The notes beneath the pieces are model-generated. The model was not told the origin of the DNA and ran no database searches. It saw nothing but the letters and a program-made list of their open reading frames with translations. DNA of 62,257 nt from Oscillospiraceae bacterium (GTDB taxonomy: Bacteria > Bacillota > Clostridia > Oscillospirales > Oscillospiraceae), in the NCBI GenBank assembly GCA_031270395.1, contig JAISXU010000026.1, positions 1 through 62,257 of the forward strand, in the 5' to 3' direction. Made by a program: the position numbers and the translations under genes. Shown here piece by piece: positions 44,302 through 52,989 of this stretch. Each line of letters begins with the position of its first letter. The first letter of the stretch is position 1.

Positions 44302-44520
44302 TTACAGCTTTGATTCGACAAACTCAACGAGCTCGCCGACGGTGCTGAGCTTGTTTTCGAGTTCGAGCTCGATTCCCAGATCCCCCTCAAGCTGCATGAC
44401 CATCTCCACCGTGTCGAGCGAGTCTATGCCCAGATCCTCGAACGTGCTGTTCCGGCTGATTGAGTCCGCCGAACACCCCAGATGCTCCGCGATGATTGCA
44501 GTTATTTTCTCAAAAACCAT
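44302..44520 (-). CDS. acpP: Acyl carrier protein
   Basis: 72 residues; the phosphopantetheine attachment Ser is in DLGIDSLDTVEMV near residue 36. The ATG at 44520 has GGAGG 9 nt upstream, so the in-frame ATG at 44544 is not needed. It lies 17 bp before fabK in the fab operon and is the fatty-acid carrier, unlike the DltC-like carrier at 55691-55921. Confidence 0.95.
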   Translation of the reverse strand: MVFEKITAIIAEHLGCSADSISRNSTFEDLGIDSLDTVEMVMQLEGDLGIELELENKLSTVGELVEFVESKL

Positions 44521-44674
44521 GTTAAACGTCCTCCAAATAATCATAATGGCGTTTTGTCCGCCACAGAGGGCGGAGCGCGGTCAAATCGCAAGTCTGAATT
44601 TGCTTCAAGTCACGGTGCCAGAGAAGCGAAACGGCTGTACGGGAACCGGCCCGCGGTATGCGGCGGCCGCTCTC

Positions 44675-45628
44675 TCACCACCTTATTACACACGCCGCGC
44701 TCGTCAGTCCGCCCCCGAAGCTGCAAAGCGCCACAATGTCGTCCCGCTTCAGTCTGCCGTCCCTGTTCATCTCGTCGAGCAGTATCGGGATGCTCGCGGC
44801 CGACGTGTTGCCGTATCTGTCGATGTTGGAGCAGAAACGCTCCGGAGGTATCGAGAGACGCTTTGCGGCGCCCTCGATGATCCTGATATTCGCCTGATGC
44901 GGCACGACCCATGTTATTTCATTTTGGGTCAGACCGGCTAAGTCTATCACACCGGCGACGTCGGCGCAAAAGGAGTTGACGGCAAATCTGTACGTCTCCT
45001 GTCCGTTCATGCGGACGTACGGCATCTCTGTCTCGACTTCATAAAACGGAGAGCTGCCGCGCCTGCCCGGTATTTTAATCAAGCCGTCCCCGCCGCGCGC
45101 CGTCAGCCTTGAGGCCAGATACCCGTCGCCCGCGCCGAGCACGACGGCGCCCGCGCCGTCGCCAAAGATGACGCACGTGCGCCTGTCGCTCCAGTCAAGC
45201 AGACCGCTCATCCGCTCCGCGCCTATGACGAGTATCTTTTGCGCATCGCGTCCCGCGAAAAAGCAAGCGGCGGTTTCGAGCGCGTACATAAAGCCGGAGC
45301 ACGCGGCGGAGATATCCATCGCGGGGCAGGAGGCTCCCAGAAGTCCCTGTACCGAGCACGCGACCGGCGGACAGACGTCGTCGCCGCTTATCGTAGCGCA
45401 CAGTATCATGTCCAGCTCCCCGGGCGCCGTCCCGCTCATTTCAAGGGCGGCCGCCGCCGCGCCGTACGCGAGCTGCGCCGTCGTCTCCGTCGTACACACT
45501 CTGCGTTCCCGGACGCCGACGCGCCGCGTTATCCAGTCGTCGCTCGTATCGACGAACTCCCGGAGCTCGCCGTTCGTTACGACCCGCTCCGGGACGCGCC
45601 GCCCCGTGCCAAGTATCCTGAAGCTCAT
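44675..45628 (-). CDS. fabH: 3-oxoacyl-ACP synthase III
   Basis: 317 residues. Starts fatty acid synthesis by condensing acyl-CoA with malonyl-ACP. Catalytic triad: Cys in ISAACSGFMYALE (near 113), His in VPHQANIRI and Asn in YGNTSAAS. FGDGAGAVVLG and the C-terminal FGGGLTSAA are also typical. ATG start behind GGGAGC. First gene of the cluster; its leader of about 205 nt contains an attenuator-like structure related to family D. 153 bp separate it from acpP. Confidence 0.95.
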   Translation of the reverse strand: MSFRILGTGRRVPERVVTNGELREFVDTSDDWITRRVGVRERRVCTTETTAQLAYGAAAAALEMSGTAPGELDMILCATISGDDVCPPVACSVQGLLGASCPAMDISAACSGFMYALETAACFFAGRDAQKILVIGAERMSGLLDWSDRRTCVIFGDGAGAVVLGAGDGYLASRLTARGGDGLIKIPGRRGSSPFYEVETEMPYVRMNGQETYRFAVNSFCADVAGVIDLAGLTQNEITWVVPHQANIRIIEGAAKRLSIPPERFCSNIDRYGNTSAASIPILLDEMNRDGRLKRDDIVALCSFGGGLTSAACVIRW

Positions 45629-45656
45629 TTATGCTCCCGCGTCTTTCTTATCCTCG

Positions 45657-45796
45657 CCGCGGGCATAAAATAGCGGTAAAAAAGCCCGCGGGTCGGTAAT
45701 AAATCGGTTTTCCCGTTCCGGCGGGTAAAACGCGCATATATCAGAGGTTTGGACTTGTTTCAAGCAAAAATCTCCCCGATGATTTTCTCGCGGGCT
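45657..45796 (-). promoter_or_regulatory. Candidate attenuator in the fabH leader
   Basis: On the minus strand AGCCCGCG (45789-45796) can pair with CGCGGGCT (45683-45690), closing a domain of about 114 nt that ends in a run of six uridines, like an intrinsic terminator. GCCCGCGG (45657-45664) just downstream could pair with the same terminator strand instead. Inside are a hairpin GCTTGAAACAAG (45752-45765) and a hairpin GTTTTACCCG/CGGGAAAAC (45707-45731), both related to H1 and H2 of family D. Confidence 0.5.
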
Positions 45797-45841
45797 GCCG
45801 GCGCGCGAACGCCCGGCGCCGTTCAGGCGACGCGCGAGTGA

Positions 45842-45870
45842 ATACTACAGCATACGCGGGGATATGTCAA
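45842..45870 (-). promoter_or_regulatory. Promoter of the fabH operon
   Basis: On the minus strand TTGACA (45865-45870), 17 bp, TAGTAT (45842-45847). Perfect -35 box; about 210 bp upstream of the fabH start. No FapR- or FabT-like operator was recognised over it. Confidence 0.72.
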
Positions 45871-45898
45871 GGCGCATATCGCGCCCGCGAGGCGCCGT

Positions 45899-47152
45899 TC
45901 AGAATCGCAGCAGCTGCCTGTAACGCTCCCCGTCGCCGACCCTGCCGGCCGCGGAAAATGACAGGAGCTCGGGGTTTAGCGTCTCGGCGGCGAGCCGCCG
46001 CACATCGTCGGCCGTGACCGCCTCAAAGGCGGCTATCGCCTCGTCCGGCGACTGCACGCGCCCGAAATACACCTCGCCGCGCGCGAGCCGGTTCATGCGC
46101 GTGACGGTGGATTCAAGTCCGAGCAGGATATTCGTCCTAGCCTGCTCTCGGGCGCGCGAAAGCTCTCCGTCCGTAACTCCGGCGGAGACGATTTTACCGA
46201 GCTCGTCCGCGATGAGACGCAGGGCGTCCTCCTGCGTCCTGCTCCCCAGCGCGGTGCATATCGAAAACAGTCCCGTATCGCGGTAGCTCGACACGTATGT
46301 ATATATGCCGTAGCACAGTCCGCGCTCCTCCCTCACGGACTGGAAAAGCCGGGAGGACATGCCGCCGCCGAGTATGTCGGACAGAAGCTGCATGGCGTAC
46401 CGCCTGTCGTCCGTGACGCTCGTACAGGGGAACGAGACGCAAAAATGGTTTTGCTCGATGCTCTTACGCTTTACCGTGACGGACGGCGTATAGCGGGCGG
46501 CCTTGATCGGCTTGCCCTCCCCGGGCGCGAAGGCTGAAAAAACCTCCGCCACGTATTCCGCGTCGGCGCGCGTACAGCTCCCGGCGAGCGCCACGAGGAT
46601 GTCGCCTCCGCGGTATCTGCGCGCCATGCGCTCCCGGAGAAATTCCCCGTCCATCGCCGACAGCGCCGCGCGCTTGCCCAATATGGGGCGCGCAAGCCCG
46701 TTTCCGCGGAAGACGGCCGAGAGCATCCTGTCGGATACTACGTCCTCCGGCGTGTCCTCGCACATGTCGATCTCTTCAAATATGACGCCGCGCTCATTTG
46801 CCACGTCCGCGTCGTCAAATTTTGAGTTAAAGAGCATATCGCCGAGTATATCGGCAAAACGGCGCAAATGCGCGTCAAGCGTCCTGCCGTGGAAGCAGGT
46901 GTACTCTCTGGAGGTAAACGCGTCCGACTGTCCGCCGAGCTCGTCAAGCTGCGCCGCGAGCTGCGACGCAGTGCGCGTCCGCGTACCCTTAAAAACCATG
47001 TGCTCGATGAAGTGCGCCGAACCCGATTCCGCGGCGCTCTCGTGCCGCGAGCCCGACGCCACCCACACGCCGAGAGATGCCGAACGCGCGCCCGGAACGC
47101 TCTCGCGAAGCACGCGCACGCCGTTCGGCAACGTCATTTTTTCATAAGGCAT
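45899..47152 (-). CDS. M16 family zinc peptidase (processing-protease-like)
   Basis: 417 residues. Inverted zinc motif HFIEH near residue 48-52 with the downstream Glu in the NERGVIFEEIDM segment. Two M16 domains: the catalytic one and a second with GGGMSSRLFQSVREERGLCYGIY, as in the B. subtilis MlpA/YmxG group. ATG at 47152, 10 bp after the pnp stop; no clear ribosome binding site, so translation may be coupled to pnp. The order rpsO-pnp-peptidase is conserved in Bacillota. Natural substrate unknown. Confidence 0.93.
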   Translation of the reverse strand: MPYEKMTLPNGVRVLRESVPGARSASLGVWVASGSRHESAAESGSAHFIEHMVFKGTRTRTASQLAAQLDELGGQSDAFTSREYTCFHGRTLDAHLRRFADILGDMLFNSKFDDADVANERGVIFEEIDMCEDTPEDVVSDRMLSAVFRGNGLARPILGKRAALSAMDGEFLRERMARRYRGGDILVALAGSCTRADAEYVAEVFSAFAPGEGKPIKAARYTPSVTVKRKSIEQNHFCVSFPCTSVTDDRRYAMQLLSDILGGGMSSRLFQSVREERGLCYGIYTYVSSYRDTGLFSICTALGSRTQEDALRLIADELGKIVSAGVTDGELSRAREQARTNILLGLESTVTRMNRLARGEVYFGRVQSPDEAIAAFEAVTADDVRRLAAETLNPELLSFSAAGRVGDGERYRQLLRF

Positions 47153-47163
47153 GTGAATACAGT

Positions 47164-49302
47164 TTACTGCCTGTCTATCGGCAGACCCTTCGACTGGCGC
47201 TCGCGTATGGCGTCCTTGCGGGAGAGATTCACCCTGCCGCGGTCGTCGATCTCCGTGACCTTGACCCACGTCATGTCGCCCTCGTTCAACACGTCCTCGA
47301 CCTTCTCTACGCGCCGGTTTTCGAGCTTTGAGATGTGTACCATGCCGTCCTTGCCGGGCGCCAGCTCCACGAACGCGCCTATCGGTATGACCCGCACGAC
47401 CTTTCCGTAGTAGAGCGCGCCCACCTCCGGCACGAATACGATGTCGTCGATGATCTTCTTGGCAGCGCGGCACGCCTCGATGTCCGCCGACGCAATAAAG
47501 ATGCTGCCGTCGTCCTCGATGTCGATCTTGACGCCCGTGTCGGCGCATATCTTCTGTACTACCTTGCCGCCCGAGCCTATGACCTCGCGTATCTTGTCCG
47601 GATTTATCTTCATAATTATCATCTTTGGCGCCGTGGGGGCGAGCTCCGCGCGCGGCTGGGAGATGACGGGCAGCATTATCTCGTCTAGTATCTGGATGCG
47701 GGCCTCACGCGTCAACTCAAACGCGGATTTTATGACGTCGGGTATGAGTCCGTCGTTCTTCAAGTCCATCTGTATAGCCGTTATGCCTTTTTTCGTGCCG
47801 CCGACCTTGAAATCCATCTCGCCGTGGAAATCCTCCACGCCTTGGATGTCGATGAACGTCGTCCAGTCGTCTCCGTCAGATATGAGCCCGCAGGAAATTC
47901 CGGCGACGGGCGCCTTTATCGGTACGCCGGCGTCCATGAGTGCCAGCGTGGAGCCGCATATCGACCCCTGCGAGGTCGAGCCGTTCGACGAGAGCACCTC
48001 CGACACCACGCGGATGGCGTACGGGAATTCGTCTACGCTCGGCAGTACCGGCTCCAGAGCCTTTTCGGCAAGGGCGCCGTGCCCGTACTCGCGCCTTGAC
48101 GTCGAGCGGCTGCCGCGCGCCTCTCCCACCGAGAACGAGGGGAAATTGTAGTGGTGCATGTACCGCTTCGACTCCTCCTCGTATATGGTATCCAGTTTTT
48201 GCATGCTCGATATCGTGCTCAGCGTGGCCACGGACAGCACCTGCGTCTGACCGCGCGTGAACAGTCCCGAGCCGTGTACGCGCGGCACAAGAGCCACCTC
48301 CGCGTCCATCGGGCGTATCTCGTTCATCGCGCGCCCGTCCACGCGCTTGCCGGCGAGCAGCCATGCCTTGACCACTTTTTTCTGTATCTTGTAGGTTATC
48401 TCCTCAAGCTGTGCGGTTATCTCCGGATACTCCGTCCCAAACTCGTCAAGCATCCGGGCGACGACGGCGTTGTAGCGCTCCTCGCGCACGTTCTTGTCGT
48501 CCGTATCCATGCAATACTTGACGTCCTCGAGGTATTTTTCTGTGATCTTCGCGAAAAGTTCATCGTTGAACGACGCCTTGGCATAATCAAACTTTGGTCT
48601 GCCGACCTCGCTCACCATGCGCTCGATCAGGGCGATAATGGGCTTTATCTCCTCGTGAGCTCTCATGATGCCGTCGAACATAACGTCCTCCGGCACCTCC
48701 TTAGCCGCCGCTTCTATCATGACGATTTTAGACGCGGTGGCGGCTATCGTGCAATACATCTCGGACTCTGCGCGCTCGTCGGACGACGGATTTATGAGGA
48801 GCTCTCCGTCGCGATAACCAAGCCCCACGCCGGCTATCGGGCCGCCGCAGGGTATATCGGAGATCGCCACGGCCGCGGACGCGCCTATCATAGCCGCTAT
48901 CTCGGGCGAGCAGTCGTGGTCTACTGACAGGATCGAACACGTTATCACGACGTCGTTGCGCAGATCGGACGGGAACAGCGGGCGCATCGGCCGGTCGATC
49001 ATGCGGGCGGCGAGTACGGCGCGCTCCGACGGGCGCCCCTCCCTGCGCAGGAATCCGCCCGGTATGCGCCCGACGGCGTACAGCTTTTCCTCGAAATCGA
49101 CGGAGAGCGGGAAGTAGTCTATCCCGTCCCTCGGCCGCGCCGACGCCGTCGCCGCCACCAGCACCGTCGTGTCGCCGTAGCGAACCAGCACGGAACCGTT
49201 GGCGAGCTCCGCGAGCTTGCCCGTCTCCAGTGTGAGCGGGCGCCCCGCGAGTGTCATGGTATACTTTTTTTCGCTTGGGAACTGTCTGTGTGAAATAATC
49301 AT
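47164..49302 (-). CDS. pnp: Polyribonucleotide nucleotidyltransferase (PNPase)
   Basis: 712 residues; phosphorolytic 3'-to-5' exoribonuclease of the RNA degradation machinery. Two RNase PH domains (residues about 10-230 and 300-530; GRIPGGFLRREGRPSE, FTRGQTQVL, DGDDWTTFIDIQGVEDFHGEMDFKV), a KH domain (IREVIGSGGKVVQKI) and an S1 domain (YYGKVVRVIPIGAFVELAPGKDGMVHISKL). ATG at 49302 with AAAGGAG 7-8 nt upstream. 160 bp after rpsO, with hairpins in the gap as in other rpsO-pnp pairs. Confidence 0.97.
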   Translation of the reverse strand: MIISHRQFPSEKKYTMTLAGRPLTLETGKLAELANGSVLVRYGDTTVLVAATASARPRDGIDYFPLSVDFEEKLYAVGRIPGGFLRREGRPSERAVLAARMIDRPMRPLFPSDLRNDVVITCSILSVDHDCSPEIAAMIGASAAVAISDIPCGGPIAGVGLGYRDGELLINPSSDERAESEMYCTIAATASKIVMIEAAAKEVPEDVMFDGIMRAHEEIKPIIALIERMVSEVGRPKFDYAKASFNDELFAKITEKYLEDVKYCMDTDDKNVREERYNAVVARMLDEFGTEYPEITAQLEEITYKIQKKVVKAWLLAGKRVDGRAMNEIRPMDAEVALVPRVHGSGLFTRGQTQVLSVATLSTISSMQKLDTIYEEESKRYMHHYNFPSFSVGEARGSRSTSRREYGHGALAEKALEPVLPSVDEFPYAIRVVSEVLSSNGSTSQGSICGSTLALMDAGVPIKAPVAGISCGLISDGDDWTTFIDIQGVEDFHGEMDFKVGGTKKGITAIQMDLKNDGLIPDVIKSAFELTREARIQILDEIMLPVISQPRAELAPTAPKMIIMKINPDKIREVIGSGGKVVQKICADTGVKIDIEDDGSIFIASADIEACRAAKKIIDDIVFVPEVGALYYGKVVRVIPIGAFVELAPGKDGMVHISKLENRRVEKVEDVLNEGDMTWVKVTEIDDRGRVNLSRKDAIRERQSKGLPIDRQ

Positions 49303-49426
49303 TAGGTTGCTCCTTTCAATTTGCGGAGCGCACGGTCTCTTAGCACTTGAAAACATGCCCCAGCGGCGCTCGGGCGCATTTTCAACTGCTATGGGACCAT
49401 AGGCTCCAGTTTGCCGCGAACTGCCC

Positions 49427-49453
49427 GCGCGGGGACGGAACCCGCCCCCGCGC
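49427..49453 (-). terminator. Hairpin between rpsO and pnp
   Basis: Stem GCGCGGGG/CCCCGCGC with an 11-nt loop, just after the rpsO stop, without a uridine tract. In other bacteria this position holds a terminator or RNase III processing site that couples rpsO and pnp expression. A second small stem (CTATGG/CCATAG, 49389-49402) follows downstream. Confidence 0.5.
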
Positions 49454-49462
49454 AAGTGTTTG

Positions 49463-49729
49463 CTACTTCCTTATGCCGAGCTTGGCGATGCAAGCCCTGT
49501 AGCGCTCGACGTTTTTCTTTGCCAGATAGTCCAGAAGGCTGCGCCTGTGCCCTACCATCTTCAGCAGACCGAGACGGCTGTGGTTATCCTTCTTGTGGAT
49601 TTTAAGGTGTTCGGTGAGCTGTGAGATGCGCTCGGTGAGTATCGCTATCTGGACCTCCGGCGATCCGGTGTCTGTCTCGTGCGTGCGGTTCCCCTCGATT
49701 ACTACGGTCTTTTGCTCCTTTGTTATCAT
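49463..49729 (-). CDS. rpsO: 30S ribosomal protein S15
   Basis: 88 residues, normal length. [22 protein letters not shown] and [20 protein letters not shown] are the rRNA-binding signatures. ATG at 49729 with AAAGGA upstream. A family A repeat (49771-49914) lies directly upstream in the same orientation. Confidence 0.98.
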   Translation of the reverse strand: MITKEQKTVVIEGNRTHETDTGSPEVQIAILTERISQLTEHLKIHKKDNHSRLGLLKMVGHRRSLLDYLAKKNVERYRACIAKLGIRK

Positions 49730-49770
49730 GCGGAATATGTTCCTTTCTTTTCTTACGCCGCGCGGCGCTT

Positions 49771-49914
49771 AATAATCCGCTCGAAAAGTCTTATCCTTAC
49801 GGCAAAGCCGCTCGGGACTTTTCTCGCTCAAATGCGCATGTTTCTCGCCGCCTATGGCGGCAACCGAAACATATGCGCGCTATTAATTCGGCACGACATA
49901 TCGTGCGAATTAAT
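49771..49914 (-). repeat. Family A triple-hairpin repeat, copy A3 (complete)
   Basis: Minus-strand copy with all three hairpins: the palindrome ATTAATTCGCACGATATG/partner, the ATGTTTC hairpin with GCCGCC-ATA-GGCGGC apex, and AAAAGTC...GACTTTT, ending TCGAGCGGATTATT. Upstream of and co-directional with rpsO. To its right a CGTTTGTTACGG/CCGTGACAAACG hairpin (50061-50089) belongs to a smaller hairpin set also seen at 61681-61710. Confidence 0.85.
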
Positions 49915-50106
49915 ACTTCGCGTCACGGTATCGGGCGGAAAAGGCACCGGGATGGCGACCCGGCTTTATCCCGAAACCAAGGCTCGAAGCTCACGCCACA
50001 CATACTAACACAACAAACCGCGGTTGTAAAGAAAAAAATCATCTGAATCATTTCGTTTGTTACGGAGAAGCCGTGACAAACGAAAATATTTATATTCAAA
50101 AAAGTA

Positions 50107-50143
50107 TAGACAAAAACCAAAATACATGATATAGTTATATCAT
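50107..50143 (+). promoter_or_regulatory. Promoter and palindromic operator of the NrdD-like gene
   Basis: TAGACA (50107-50112), 17 bp, TATAGT (50130-50135). The -10 box is embedded in a perfect palindrome ATGATATA-GT-TATATCAT (50126-50143). A second inverted repeat (ATCAATCATTGAT, about 50142-50154) and an ACAACATATTGTGT motif (50155-50168), faintly like an NrdR box, follow before the ribosome binding site. Regulation by a repressor is likely; its identity is a guess. Confidence 0.55.
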
Positions 50144-50187
50144 CAATCATTGATACAACATATTGTGTTTTGGAGGTGCGAAATACT

Positions 50188-50451
50188 TTGGAAATTCGTG
50201 TAACAGGCGGCGAGCTGCCGCGCGGCGAGGCGGAGGCGTATATCGCCGAAGCCCGCAAAAAGTACGCGGACAAGCATATCACAGGCATAGACATAAACCT
50301 CGACGGCGAGTATGCAGAGCTGACATATCACTGGACTACGGTCCCATTCGAGCGCATCCGGCGCATCACGGGTTATCTCGTCGGCACACTTGACCGCTGG
50401 GGGGACGCCAAGCGCGCCGAGGAGCGCGATCGGGTAAAGCACGGGCAATAA
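50188..50451 (+). CDS. Stand-alone protein resembling the C-terminal glycyl-radical domain of anaerobic ribonucleotide reductase
   Basis: 87 residues from the TTG at 50188, which stands 9 nt after GGAGGTG; the frame is open upstream but that part overlaps the ribosome binding site. The C-terminal half reads IRRITGYLVGTLDRW then DAKRAEERDRVKHG, which follows the end of NrdD proteins (R-V-C-G-Y-L ... K ... E ... R-V-K-H) where the Gly of GYL is the radical site. The N-terminal half (about residues 1-45) is a small alpha/beta domain with VTGGELPRGEAEAYI. No full nrdD or nrdG is nearby. Function unproven. Confidence 0.65.
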   Translation: MEIRVTGGELPRGEAEAYIAEARKKYADKHITGIDINLDGEYAELTYHWTTVPFERIRRITGYLVGTLDRWGDAKRAEERDRVKHGQ

Positions 50452-50486
50452 ATTTTGTTAAATTTTGTAACCCGCCCGCGGCGGCC

Positions 50487-50515
50487 TTGCATAATGCTTG
50501 CGCGTCGGATATAAT
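50487..50515 (+). promoter_or_regulatory. Promoter of the UroD-G1PDH-HAD operon
   Basis: TTGCAT (50487-50492), 17 bp, TATAAT (50510-50515). Perfect -10 box, 83 bp before the start codon. Confidence 0.7.
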
Positions 50516-50597
50516 GTACTGCCGGGCGGCAAAATTGGTGCTCGAAAAGACCGGCGATACCGGATGATATTTTGACATTAACTGGGGAGGTATGTGT

Positions 50598-51653
50598 ATG
50601 AACAGGCGTATTCCTTTTGTACCCGGCGAGTTGGATATTGTGGACACCTTACCGGGATTTATGGGCGGGCCGGGCTTCCCGATACGCAACACGCCCGTCT
50701 CTCCGCGCGAAAACGTCGCCGCGCTGTTCCACGAGAAGCACCCGTACTGGACGCCCACCCCGTCCGATTTTACCATGCATGTCCCGCGTCTCTACGACGA
50801 CATGCTTGGACGCGGCGGCCCGGAGGGTACGACGGACGCCTTTGGCGTCGGGTGGGAGTGGGTCGAGTCGGCGGGCGGCTCCATAGTCAGACCGGGCGAT
50901 CCGTTTATCTCCGACGCCAACGAGTGGAGAGACAAGATCAAGATACCGAATATCGACGAATGGGACTGGGAGTCCGCGGCAAAGCAGGTGAAGCTCGATA
51001 CGAGGATATCAAATCAGTTCACGCTCATAAACGGCTTCTGGTTTGAGCGGCTCGTCTCGTTCATGGACTTCGCCCCGGCTGCCGTCGCGCTAATTGACGA
51101 CGACCAGAAGGACGCCGTCAAGGACTTGTTTGAAGCGCTGACGGAGCTCGGGATACGCGTGGTTGACAAGATGTGTGAGTATTGGCCCGCGATCGACGGC
51201 TTCAACGTACACGACGACTGGGCGGCGCAAAAGGCCCCGTTTTTCTCGGAGGATGTCGCGTATGAGATGTTTGTGCCGCACATGAAGAGATTGACGGATC
51301 ACATACATAGCAAGGGGCGTTTCGCGACGCTGCACTCCTGCGGGCACGGAGAGGACAGAGTCCGGTGCTTTATTGACGGAGGCTTCGACGGGTGGGACCC
51401 GCAGATAATGAACGACACGCACAAGCTGTACGAGGATGTGGGCGGCGAAATCGTGATATCCGTCGTTCCCGAACCCTTTGACGCGTCGGCGACGTCCGAA
51501 GACGCGCAGCGCGCGCGCGCCAGAGAGTTTTTTGACAATTTCTGTAAGCCCGGCAAGCCCGCCATGATCAACTTCTACGGACTGCCCGCCCTGACGCCGG
51601 CATTTTCCGGGGAGCTGTACTCATACTCGCGCGAGCGCTATTTTCACTTGTGA
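50598..51653 (+). CDS. Uroporphyrinogen decarboxylase-family protein (methyltransferase-like)
   Basis: 351 residues; the ATG at 50598 lies 7 nt after GGGGAGG, better than the ATG at 50592. TIM-barrel of the UroD/MtaA family: GFNVHDDWAAQKAPFFS and FATLHSCGHGEDRVRCFIDGGFDGWDPQ contain the His/Cys residues that bind zinc in corrinoid-protein methyltransferases. The N-terminal uroporphyrinogen-binding residues of HemE are not evident, so a heme role is unlikely. First of three genes with a sugar-phosphate theme; the link between them is unclear. Confidence 0.78.
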   Translation: MNRRIPFVPGELDIVDTLPGFMGGPGFPIRNTPVSPRENVAALFHEKHPYWTPTPSDFTMHVPRLYDDMLGRGGPEGTTDAFGVGWEWVESAGGSIVRPGDPFISDANEWRDKIKIPNIDEWDWESAAKQVKLDTRISNQFTLINGFWFERLVSFMDFAPAAVALIDDDQKDAVKDLFEALTELGIRVVDKMCEYWPAIDGFNVHDDWAAQKAPFFSEDVAYEMFVPHMKRLTDHIHSKGRFATLHSCGHGEDRVRCFIDGGFDGWDPQIMNDTHKLYEDVGGEIVISVVPEPFDASATSEDAQRARAREFFDNFCKPGKPAMINFYGLPALTPAFSGELYSYSRERYFHL

Positions 51654-51690
51654 TGACTTCGCCACAGGAAATGAGTTTGGAGGGTATCGT

Positions 51691-52971
51691 TTGATATTTG
51701 ACATAGAACAATTTGCGGGCGAATGTGTGTGCGGCGCGACACATTCGCTCTCGACAAAAGAGATAATAATAGAGTCCGGCGCCGTCGCGAGGTTTGACAG
51801 TCTCGCGCGGCGTCCGGAGCTTGGGGACGGCGCCGTAGTGGTATGCGACGACAACACGCGCTTCTGCGCGGAGCGCATAGCGGAGGTGCTGGGCGGGCAT
51901 ATGCACACGGCGCGGTTTGCCTGTCTTTCCGCCAAGGATCTGCACGCGGACGAACACGCCGTCGCGCTGCTTGACGGTCTGCTTCCGCCCGACGCCGGGT
52001 GGCTCGTCGCGGCGGGCGACGGAACGATACACGACACGACGCGTTTTGTCGCGAAGGAACGCGGGATACCGTTCGTCGCGTTCCCCACCGCCGCCGCGGT
52101 GGACGCCTACGTGTCCGCGACGAGCGCCATGACGTGGCACGGCTACAAGGTGACGGTACCCGCCGCCGCGCCCGTCGCCGTGATCGCGGATACGGACGTG
52201 TTTTCGGCGGCGCCGTACCGTCTCACCGCCTCCGGGTTCGGCGAGGTGTTTGGGAAGTATACGTCGCTCGCGGACTGGAAAATAGCGTCCGCGGTGACGG
52301 GCGAGCCGTACTGCGAGCGCATAGCGTCTCGTATAGGCGAGGCGGCGGACGCCGTGCGCGCGGAGATGTCCGGCATACGGCGCGGCGACAGGGACGGCTG
52401 TGAGCGGCTGATGTATACGCTGCTGCTGTCCGGTACGGCGATGCAGCTGTGCGGGAACTCGCGCCCCGCGTCAGGCGCCGAGCACCACATGTCACATCTG
52501 TGGGAGCTGGAGGTTATAAATCCGCGTCTCGGCGCGCTGCACGGCGAAAAGGTCGGGATAGGCGCCGTGCTCATCCTGCGGCGCTATAAGGAGCTGCTGA
52601 AATCGGGGGCGCTGTCGGGGGACAGGGCGCCGGCCGTCTACGAAGGACTCCCAACGCGGCTTCTGCGCGCCAAGTTCGGCGACCACTACGGCAATATAGT
52701 GGTGGAAAACACGCCGGATCCGCTCGCGTCGGTGTCCCGCGATTCGCTGCATGACGCGCTGCCTGAAATACGCGAGATCGTAGCCGGGCTTCCCGACCCG
52801 GAGACACTAAGAAAGCAGATGGAGGACGCCGGCTGCAAGACGACGCTCCGGGAGATCGGCCTCGGGGACGGCTTACTCCGCGACAGTCTCATGCTGTCGC
52901 CGTTTGTGCGCGCCCGCCTCACGCTCCAGCGCCTGAGTGGTATGCTGCCGTCCGCCGGCGCGGCGCTTTGA
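51691..52971 (+). CDS. sn-Glycerol-1-phosphate dehydrogenase family protein (AraM/EgsA-like)
   Basis: 426 residues. Rossmann part with AAGDGTIHDTTRFVAKERGIPFVAFPTAAAVDAYVSATSAM, then the metal site: Asp near GFGEVFGKYTSLADW, His in AEHHMSHLWE and His in LHGEKVGIG, as in iron-free, Ni/Zn-dependent glycerol-1-phosphate dehydrogenases. These reduce dihydroxyacetone phosphate to sn-glycerol 1-phosphate, the archaeal lipid stereoisomer; B. subtilis AraM makes it for heptaprenylglyceryl phosphate. TTG start behind TTTGGAGGG. The HAD phosphatase gene begins 18 bp downstream. Confidence 0.87.
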   Translation: MIFDIEQFAGECVCGATHSLSTKEIIIESGAVARFDSLARRPELGDGAVVVCDDNTRFCAERIAEVLGGHMHTARFACLSAKDLHADEHAVALLDGLLPPDAGWLVAAGDGTIHDTTRFVAKERGIPFVAFPTAAAVDAYVSATSAMTWHGYKVTVPAAAPVAVIADTDVFSAAPYRLTASGFGEVFGKYTSLADWKIASAVTGEPYCERIASRIGEAADAVRAEMSGIRRGDRDGCERLMYTLLLSGTAMQLCGNSRPASGAEHHMSHLWELEVINPRLGALHGEKVGIGAVLILRRYKELLKSGALSGDRAPAVYEGLPTRLLRAKFGDHYGNIVVENTPDPLASVSRDSLHDALPEIREIVAGLPDPETLRKQMEDAGCKTTLREIGLGDGLLRDSLMLSPFVRARLTLQRLSGMLPSAGAAL

Positions 52972-52989
52972 CGTCGGGGGGCAGAGCGT

